Source of the DNA: Thalassiosira profunda
Lineage: Eukaryota > Bacillariophyta > Thalassiosirophyceae > Thalassiosirales > Thalassiosiraceae
Assembly: GCA_036939355.1 (NCBI GenBank)
Contig: JALLAP010000573.1
Coordinates: 1-11,768 of the forward strand
Length of the DNA stretch: 11,768 nt
Reading direction: 5' to 3'
Below, piece after piece: positions 5,563 to 11,768 of the stretch (within the stretch, counting starts at the first letter, position 1; every line of letters begins with the position of its first letter). Both the position numbers and the translations under genes were made by a program. The notes beneath the pieces are model-generated. The model did no database searches, was not told the origin of the DNA, and saw nothing but the letters and a program-made list of their open reading frames with translations.

Positions 5563-7698
5563 ATGCGGCTGATGGAAGAGGCCGCTTCGGGGATGCCCCT
5601 CAGTGATTCCGCGGCAGAGGCCGGTCCGAGGGACGCCGTGGCCGGGGCGCCCTCGCCCACCCGCCCTCCCACCCTGGCCGATATGAGAAGCAACAACTTT
5701 TTGATTGACGATGATGAAGGAGACGAGGGCGAGGGGCCTCCCAGCGTCTTCGCGGCGGCCAATCTGTGGACGCGCAACAGCGCCACGAACCTCAAGTTGG
5801 ACGACGAGAAGATGGGCTTCATCGCCGGGAGCGAGGACAAGGAGCGCAGCGAGAGTCGGGACTTGCTGCAGCGCGCGGCAAAGCGGCTGAGCCGCGACAA
5901 CCGCGCCGTTCACGCCGACAGCGAAGGAGACGACTTTCATCAGCGTTCCGGGCTCAGCTTGCCCACGTGCTGCCTCCTCCACCGGCGGGCCATCGCCGCC
6001 ACCCTCATGATCGCAACCCTGCTCGTCGTATTGATTGCAATAGTGGCACCGGGCGCCAAGAACTCGCGCGCCAACGAGGGCGGGGCCGTGCCTCCCTGGG
6101 CCCACCCCCCGAAGGGTCCGCTGGGCAGCGTGTCAGGATACCTCAACGAACAGCAGCGAGAAAAGTTCGACCGGATCAAGGATCGCATTTTGGAGCACGG
6201 GGTATCCCACGCGTCGACGCTGGAAGATGAGAGTTCTTCGCAGTACAAGGCGCTGACGTGGTTGGTGCGGGATGACGAACGGCAGTTGGATGTGATGCCG
6301 TTAGATGATGAGGGAGCACAGTTCTCCGCCGGAGATGTGGATCGAGAACGTGCTCTCTTCAATCGCTACGCTCTGGCGGTACTGTGGTTCCAGACCACAG
6401 ACCTGCGCATCGTGGAGCAATCCATGACCGCTTCAAACATTGAAGATCCGTTTGACAACGCCGTTGATCCGCTGGAGTTCACCCAAGAGGACGTGGCGTG
6501 GCACCGCAGCCAAAATTGGATGACGGGCCGTGGGCTGTGTCTGTGGCAGGGCGTCACCTGCCACCCCAAGGAAGAGGACGGAGACGAAAAGTACGACGGC
6601 GACTTCTACGTGTCCATCTTGAACTTGACCGACAACAACGTCAAGGGCGTGGTGCCGCGGGAAGTCTACACGGGCTTCGAGAAACTGAAGGCGCTGGACC
6701 TGAGTCGGAACGGGATGAAGGGGACGATCGGGCGGGAGCTGGGGATGCTGAAGGATTTGGAAGACTTGTTTCTCTTCGAGAACGACTTCTCCGGAACAAT
6801 TCCGGACGAGATCGGTTACAAGCTGCGCAACCTCTACAATCTGTACATCAACGACAACAGGTTTCGGGGGACGCTTCCACCGAGCATTGGCGACCTGACC
6901 AAATTGCGTGGGGCCAGCCTCTTCAAGAATCGCTTGGAGGGCAGGATACCTGACTCGCTGGGAAACCTGAAGGCCATAATTGCGCTCTATCTCGACTCAA
7001 ACAAGTTCACGGGACATGTTCCGGCGAGCATTGGATCCATGGCATCGATGATCGATCTGCGGCTCCGCGACAACGATCTCTCTGGGACGATCCCTGCCGA
7101 GCTGGGCAATTTGGACAATTTGGAGACTCTCTATCTGGACTCAAATGCCAAAATCAAGGGAACGATCCCAGCGGAACTCTCCAACCTTGCAAAGCTGACC
7201 GAACTTCACTTGTACGAAATGGACCTCACTGGAACGCTGCCGTCTGAGCTGGGCCTTTTGGACGGCCTCGTGTACTTGTATCTCGACACCAATCAGTTGA
7301 AAGGGACCATCCCCGAAGAATGGGGAGGGATGCGGGATCTGGAGCAATTATTTCTCACTGGCAATGATCTGAGCGGCCGGCTCCCGGTATCAATACGTGG
7401 CTTGAAGTCTCTCGAGATGCTACGAGCTGCCGACAACGAACTCTCCGGCCCCATCCCTAGTGACATTGGCAAACTGACAAAGCTTGAATACATCTATCTC
7501 GAGGGCAATAACTTCAGCGGCAACGTTCCATCGGAATTGGGCGAGCTGACCAAGTTGAAGGCCCTTCATTTGCACGAAAGCAGTTTGGTCGGGGAAATGC
7601 CATCGGAGATATGCAAGTTGCAGCAGGAGTTCGTCCTGCAGGATCTCACGGCCGACTGCGAGGACATCGCCTGCTCTTGTTGCAAATGTGACTCCTAA
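5563..7698 (+). CDS. Single-pass LRR surface protein (diatom-type, no kinase)
   Basis: Predicted type II membrane protein with extracellular LRRs, likely for ligand or surface recognition. It has 711 residues from the conservative start MRLMEEAASG; a spliced extension may add about 75. Residues 1-139 are acidic, polar and probably cytosolic. The membrane segment is about 141-165 (AIAATLMIATLLVVLIAIVA), after basic HRR. An N-cap region (about 190-345) has QYKALTWLVRDD, RYALAVLWF and WMTGRGLCLWQGVTC, features I associate with diatom LRR proteins. From about 350 come 14 plant-type repeats of 24-25 residues (LxxLxLxxNxLSGTIPxELGxL), for example LRLRDNDLSGTIPAELGNL. The C-cap is DLTADCEDIACSCCKCDS. 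I see no kinase, TIR or death domain, so signalling would need a partner. The gene is intronless across the LRRs, divergent from the glucanase, and ends 13 bp from the helicase stop. The LRR call is certain; topology and ligand are inferred. Confidence 0.9.
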   Translation: MRLMEEAASGMPLSDSAAEAGPRDAVAGAPSPTRPPTLADMRSNNFLIDDDEGDEGEGPPSVFAAANLWTRNSATNLKLDDEKMGFIAGSEDKERSESRDLLQRAAKRLSRDNRAVHADSEGDDFHQRSGLSLPTCCLLHRRAIAATLMIATLLVVLIAIVAPGAKNSRANEGGAVPPWAHPPKGPLGSVSGYLNEQQREKFDRIKDRILEHGVSHASTLEDESSSQYKALTWLVRDDERQLDVMPLDDEGAQFSAGDVDRERALFNRYALAVLWFQTTDLRIVEQSMTASNIEDPFDNAVDPLEFTQEDVAWHRSQNWMTGRGLCLWQGVTCHPKEEDGDEKYDGDFYVSILNLTDNNVKGVVPREVYTGFEKLKALDLSRNGMKGTIGRELGMLKDLEDLFLFENDFSGTIPDEIGYKLRNLYNLYINDNRFRGTLPPSIGDLTKLRGASLFKNRLEGRIPDSLGNLKAIIALYLDSNKFTGHVPASIGSMASMIDLRLRDNDLSGTIPAELGNLDNLETLYLDSNAKIKGTIPAELSNLAKLTELHLYEMDLTGTLPSELGLLDGLVYLYLDTNQLKGTIPEEWGGMRDLEQLFLTGNDLSGRLPVSIRGLKSLEMLRAADNELSGPIPSDIGKLTKLEYIYLEGNNFSGNVPSELGELTKLKALHLHESSLVGEMPSEICKLQQEFVLQDLTADCEDIACSCCKCDS

Positions 7699-7711
7699 AT
7701 CTAGGCCCGCA
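7699..7711. other. 13 bp convergent gap between LRR and helicase stop codons
   Basis: The LRR TAA ends at 7698 and the helicase TAA (minus) ends at 7712. The 3' UTRs and poly(A) sites of the two genes must therefore lie inside each other's coding region. No terminator structure or AATAAA is visible in the gap. Confidence 0.85.
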
Positions 7712-10700
7712 TTAGGCTGCGTCTAATTGAGACGAGGCGTCGCGCATTGGAGCCAGACGCGTCAAGTCGGGAAACATTGGCCTCTCCTCGCGTTTGTTGC
7801 TGGCGTTGCTGCTGGCTTCGAAGACGCGCTCGCTCGTGGCGCCAAAGCTGACATGCTTGGGCGATGTCGACTTTCTCAGAGATGATTTCAAGGCTGCTGG
7901 CTGTTTTTGGCTGCTCGAATCTACTGGGACCTGGATGATGGCGTGTTTGCTTTTCGCGAAGTCAACTAGCCGGCGCCAGTATGGGTTGACCGTGATGCTC
8001 GAACACCGGGCGATGACAAACAGGAAATGCTTCGACCGGGTGAGACCGACGTTCATTCTTTTCACATCGCTTAGAAAGCCGATTCCACTGCCACTTCGAC
8101 CTGCACGGACACAAGAGAAGATGACTATTCCAGCCTCCCTCCCTTGGAACGCGTCAACAGTGCTAAGAGTGACAATGTATGATGAAATGATGAGCCGAGT
8201 TGACAAGAAATGGTATTGATCAGCCGCAACTTACTTGATCTCAACTCGCGAGGGGTATGACTCGCCGTAGCTCTCCTTGAAAAGTCGATGAAGCAGCGAC
8301 GATTGTTGCGAGTACGGAGTGATTACCGCAACTCGCGTCTTGGCCAGCAACCCATCAGTTTCGCGGTCTAGCGTTCGATACAAGTGAAGGGCGAGTTGGG
8401 CCTCTTTCTTATTCGACAAGCTCGTGCCATCCCTTTCTTCCTTCGAATCGAGATCAAAGATGCTGAACGGTTGGACGTAGGGGAGCTTATATCTGATCGC
8501 CGTCTTCAAAGGGCCCCCAAATTCAGGTTGCTGAACGTTCGGTCCATCCAGGAGCATGCCTTGGTAGAAGATGTGGCGAGGGAAGGCGCTGATCTCAGGA
8601 TTCATTCGGTACTGCGTGTTGAGCAAATGGACCTCATGCCCAGCCTCCTCCAGGCGTTGGAAGAGGCTTCTGTCGTACTTGGTTTCTCGCCCCGACACAC
8701 TGAAGATTGTGGCGGGCAGTTGCTGCGGATCGCCAACCAGTATGGCATGGCTCGATCCTAGCTGTAGCGCGACGAGAGTGGAGGGCTCAGACGACTGGGC
8801 CGCCTCGTCCACGACTACCACTTCGAACTTATTTGCCGCCTTCATCACTCGTCCCCCAGCCGATCCAAGAGTTGTCAAAACGATGTGTGTCGAATTCAGG
8901 ACATGAGTTTCTAACTGGGACGCCAAAGACTCGTCTGACGCCCGACCGCCCGCTTCAGCTCTCGCATTGACCTCGTTCTGGACCATGATGAGCTGTTCGA
9001 GGTTGGAGGTTTCGTTGTTGTGCCGCTCGACGTACTTTGTCAGGTTCTTCAGCAATGAAACGTAGTGGGGCATTTTCTTGATCTGAATCGGCGTCTCATT
9101 TGGGCGGAACTTTGGTGGGATGTCAAAGGTTGTTGTCTGCTTTGCGTGATTCACAAACAGCGGACGCGGCTGCCCGCTTTCCTCGTCAATCCGGACTTCC
9201 CAATGAGACGAAATCGGATAGGGACAGCATTCCAACAGCGTCTGGATTCTGATCTTGAGTTTGTGGATCTCGTGATGGTACCGCTTTAGATTCTGTCTGC
9301 CGGCGGCAATGGTCTGATCGAGTCTCGTCATATCAGATCCTTGCGCAATGATTGCATCGACTATTTCCTTCAGTCCGATGCTCTTCGCTTTCGCATTGGT
9401 AGTGCCGGCGCCGACTCGGACGAGGCTCGGCGAATAGTGGGTTCCCTGTCCGTCGACAAATCTTTCTCTCATCAGTTTCATACAAACGTTGTCGACGGCG
9501 GCGTTCGATGGCGCACAGACGAGGATTCGGGGCTTCACCTCTGCAGCTCTGTTGAGGGCCGCGAGTTGCTCGTAGTGCGACGTCGCATTTGACCCCGTCA
9601 CAATTGTTTCAATGGCAGTATAGTACGCTTGATACTGCCGCAGGTGCAGTGCATTCAGAATAGAGCAGAGCGTCGTGCTCTTTCCTGTGCCCGGCGGGCC
9701 TTTGATGAGCGTGAAGCCACCCGATCCATACTCGGAGGCAGACGCTGTAATTGCATTCAGTTGGCTTGCATTCATCTTCGATTTGGTGTAGATGCGGAAG
9801 CCAACAGGCAAAGCGCCATGTCCTCCGAGAGCAAGTGGGTCAGCCTTCGACGATGTTTCTGGGCCTTTGGCAAATGCTGTTTGCCCCGAACCCAGTTGCT
9901 TTGCAGCCTTCCCGCCAAGCAGCTGTGTTGCCAGAGGAATTGTATCAGTTTGACTCAACGCATTGAATTCGCGGAGAGCTGATCAAAGGGGAGTAGAGAT
10001 GAGATATGTGCGAGGCGACGGGCAAATATCTTCTCAAGAACATGTCAGTGCGGTCTCTCACCTGTGACGTTCGAGCCAACGCGTATCACGTAGAGCTCGT
10101 CCAACAATGAGAACTGAATCCAATGCTTCTTTGACACTCGGACAAGCAGGCCATCCACCGAGCGGCTGCGGTGATTGAGAGCGTGCCCGACGAAACCTAG
10201 GCGCCCCTCCAAAATGTTCGACAGAGTATCCGTGCCCGATTCACCATTCGGAGCAAAAGCTTTCCCACGAAGGGCTTGCTCTATCGTTGACGTTTGATGC
10301 ACGAAGAGAATCAGATCATTCTTCGCCACAGCCCCGCCGAGGCTGGCGCTCTTGAAAGGAGGTCGTATGTGAACAACGACGGTGGGCTCTAAGCAACTAC
10401 TGGAGTCCTCGCCAGTTGACGAGGGAGCTCCAGCTGAGCGAGCAAGCTCCACTTTCGCCACCGCACCGGTTGTTATCGCTGTCCCTCGAAGCCACGCGGT
10501 ATTGGCAGAAGATTGGGCCGCAACAACGTCAGAAAGAAGCTGGGCCTTCGCCTCCTGTATGAGCAAAGGAGCCCACAGCGCTTTGTACTCTGACACCGAC
10601 TCAAATGCATCGGGAAGCGAGACACTCTCCTCGCTAGCTTCAGCGAGAGTCCTCTTTGATCTACCCCTTTTAGATGTAGAGCCATCGCCCTTCATTTCAT

Positions 10701-11768
10701 CGATTAGATCTCTCACGAAATCCCAGTTGCGAATCTCAGACCAGTAAGCATCGGGGTGAAGAGGTGGGTAGTAGGAGCGCTTCGACGTGTCGAGCCGAGG
10801 AATGATATTGGGCAGATTCGCTGGATGGTGATGTTGCGTTGATAACTTTGCCCGCTTCGCTGGCATTTGGGCACGGTTCCGGGCGGCCGCAAGAGCATCT
10901 GCGGCTGTCAACACAGCCTCAGCCGAACTCGCAGTAACTGTTTCGTGAGTTTGGGAGTTCGAGGGTGTATGAGCGCTGTCGTCATTCTCGCACTCTTCGC
11001 CACTCGAGTCGCCGAACATGTCATCATCGTCGTCGTTGTCGTCTTCTCCTTCCGGAGGTGTTGGTGGCATTGGGACGTCGACGTCACTGCGCGCTTCATC
11101 AGTTGCTGCATCTGGAGAGTAATCTAACACGAAACCCAGCCCAGAGTCGAGCAGCGTCGGCTGTTCCTCTGGCGTCGTCTCATCTGAGCTCTTCATCGCA
11201 CCCTCTTCTTTCGCTGCCTCGCTCGTCGTTTGTTTGGCAATTGCTTTCAGTTTCACTGGCGATCCAAACATGTCCTTGAAGTCATCTTCCTCGCCCGTCG
11301 CGTCGGCCTTTTGTTGCCCAACCGTCTCTCGCTGCTGCGAGACTTCGCCTCTGGCCACTCTCTCTTCCCCGTCTCTGACATCCGTGTCAGGATCACAAGC
11401 AGTTGCTCCCTTGTCTGCCTCCGTAGATGCGCCCTCCGAGACCGGAACCTTCGCTTCCTCTGCCTTTAGAGCAGTTGTTGGCTCTTTGAACTCGTCGTAC
11501 AGATGGTCAATATCCTCCGTCACTTCGTCTACCTCGCCCTCTTCCTCCGAATCTTCTTCCTTCACAATCGAGTTTGCCACCAGTGGCCCAATCCCTCCTT
11601 GCGAATCGTTCACAGAAGCAGCGTCTGGTGGCGCAGACAGTGACGAGACTGTTTCAACAATAGCAGATTGATCGCCGCACATATCAAGGGCCGCCGCCGT
11701 CTTCTTCATGTGCTTCTTGCCTTTGATGTGCTGCTGGAACGACAATTCGGTGGCACACGTGACGCGAC
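7712..11768 (-). CDS. Sen1/senataxin-like SF1B helicase (5' end outside window)
   Basis: Predicted nuclear helicase unwinding RNA/DNA hybrids in transcription termination. Three exons (10062-11768, 8235-9978, 7712-8162) give about 1299 residues; the start lies beyond the right edge. The visible N-terminus is the end of a U1-type zinc finger (C, then QQHIKGKKH, an H-x5-H pair). An acidic disordered region (to about 310) has two DMFG motifs. A Sen1-like pre-helicase region follows, with YKALWAPLLIQE and, across intron 1, VTALREFNAL. Helicase motifs are complete: Q (MNASQLNAI), Walker A GPPGTGKS (about 662), Ia CAPSNAAVDN, II VVVDEAAQ (about 955), III VGDPQQLPAT, IV QYRMNPEIS, V INTVDAFQGRE (about 1149) and VI RMNVGLTRSK. 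Between Ia and II two long helices flank a WW-like insert at about 827-856. The tail has KHVSF, a possible PP1 docking motif. The helicase call is very firm; Sen1 rather than IGHMBP2-type is inferred from the flanking blocks. Confidence 0.92.
8163..8234 (-). other. Spliceosomal intron, phase 2, in helicase gene
   Basis: Donor AA|GTAAGT and acceptor TCACTCTTAG|C; 72 bp on the minus strand. Splicing makes the codon AAC and the run VEINTVDAFQGRE, which is the conserved motif V of Sen1-type helicases. That protein match fixes the boundaries. Confidence 0.92.
9113..9202 (-). other. WW-domain-like segment inside the helicase stalk
   Basis: About 30 codons at residues 827-856. They start HWEVRIDEESG, continue PLFVNHAKQTTTF and end DIPP. 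The spacing fits the WW pattern W-E-x-R ... G ... Y/F-V-N-H-x6-W-x2-P, except that the second Trp is Phe. It sits between helices LDQTIAAGRQNLKRYHHEI and SLLKNLTKYVERHNNETS, so it would cap the stalk of the SF1B fold. Confidence 0.65.
9979..10061 (-). other. Spliceosomal intron, phase 1, in helicase gene
   Basis: Donor ACAG|GTGAGA and acceptor TTTGATCAG|CT; 83 bp on the minus strand. It joins SNVT to ALREFNALSQT, which resembles the Sen1-family REF/Y-x-AL block just before the helicase core. Without splicing the first frame stops at 10045. Confidence 0.88.

Noticed and set aside
5263..6105. Minus-strand open frame of 280 codons
   Set aside because: It is antisense to the LRR gene's N-terminal region and is Gly/Arg/Ala-rich without recognisable domains. 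The plus frame has the membrane segment and runs into the LRRs.
6610..7650. Bacterial or plant horizontal transfer of the LRR block
   Set aside because: The repeats are plant-type in pattern, but the membrane topology and Cys end look typical of diatom LRR proteins. Composition does not differ from the surroundings.
7794..8219. Plus-strand frame of 141 codons
   Set aside because: Antisense to helicase motifs V and VI and the C-tail, which are unmistakable on the minus strand.

Overview
The window is nuclear DNA of a unicellular eukaryote. The genes are interrupted by short GT-AG introns (59-86 bp for the firm and likely ones), spacing is compact, and GC is fairly high. The best lineage guess is a stramenopile alga, diatom-like or a relative. 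The LRR protein at 5563-7698 has the architecture common in diatoms: cytosolic N-tail, one membrane segment, plant-type LRRs and a Cys-rich end. The glucanase has the Ser-Pro-Thr linkers often seen in these algae. This placement is an inference, not proof.

Layout. (1) 1-1085, minus: TPR protein whose C-terminal part is an Aha1-type Hsp90-activator domain, running off the left edge. (2) 1425-2207, plus: PIG-H subunit of the GPI-GlcNAc transferase, divergent from gene 1 across a 339 bp spacer. (3) 2298-2810, minus, perhaps with an upstream exon at 2961-3206: an unrecognised Cys/His-rich protein. (4) 3397-5258, minus, two exons: secreted GH128-type beta-1,3-glucanase with an N-terminal PAN/Apple-like module, Ser/Pro linkers and a knottin-like C-terminus. 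(5) 5563-7698, plus, probably with a spliced N-terminal extension from 5279: type II membrane LRR protein with 14 repeats. (6) 7712-11768, minus, three exons, open at the right edge: Sen1/senataxin-like SF1B RNA/DNA helicase.

Together: most genes are housekeeping (Hsp90 co-chaperone, GPI-anchor synthesis, transcription-termination helicase). The exception is the head-to-head pair of a secreted glucanase and an LRR surface protein, which invites a glucan-sensing or cell-wall hypothesis. The LRR and helicase genes converge with only 13 bp between their stop codons.

Most interesting are a WW-domain-like insert in the helicase stalk, a PP1-docking-like motif in its tail, the TPR-Aha1 fusion with an altered Hsp90 clamp, and the orphan Cys/His protein. 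I see no CRISPR array, transposon, rRNA or tRNA, and no clearly novel multi-gene system.
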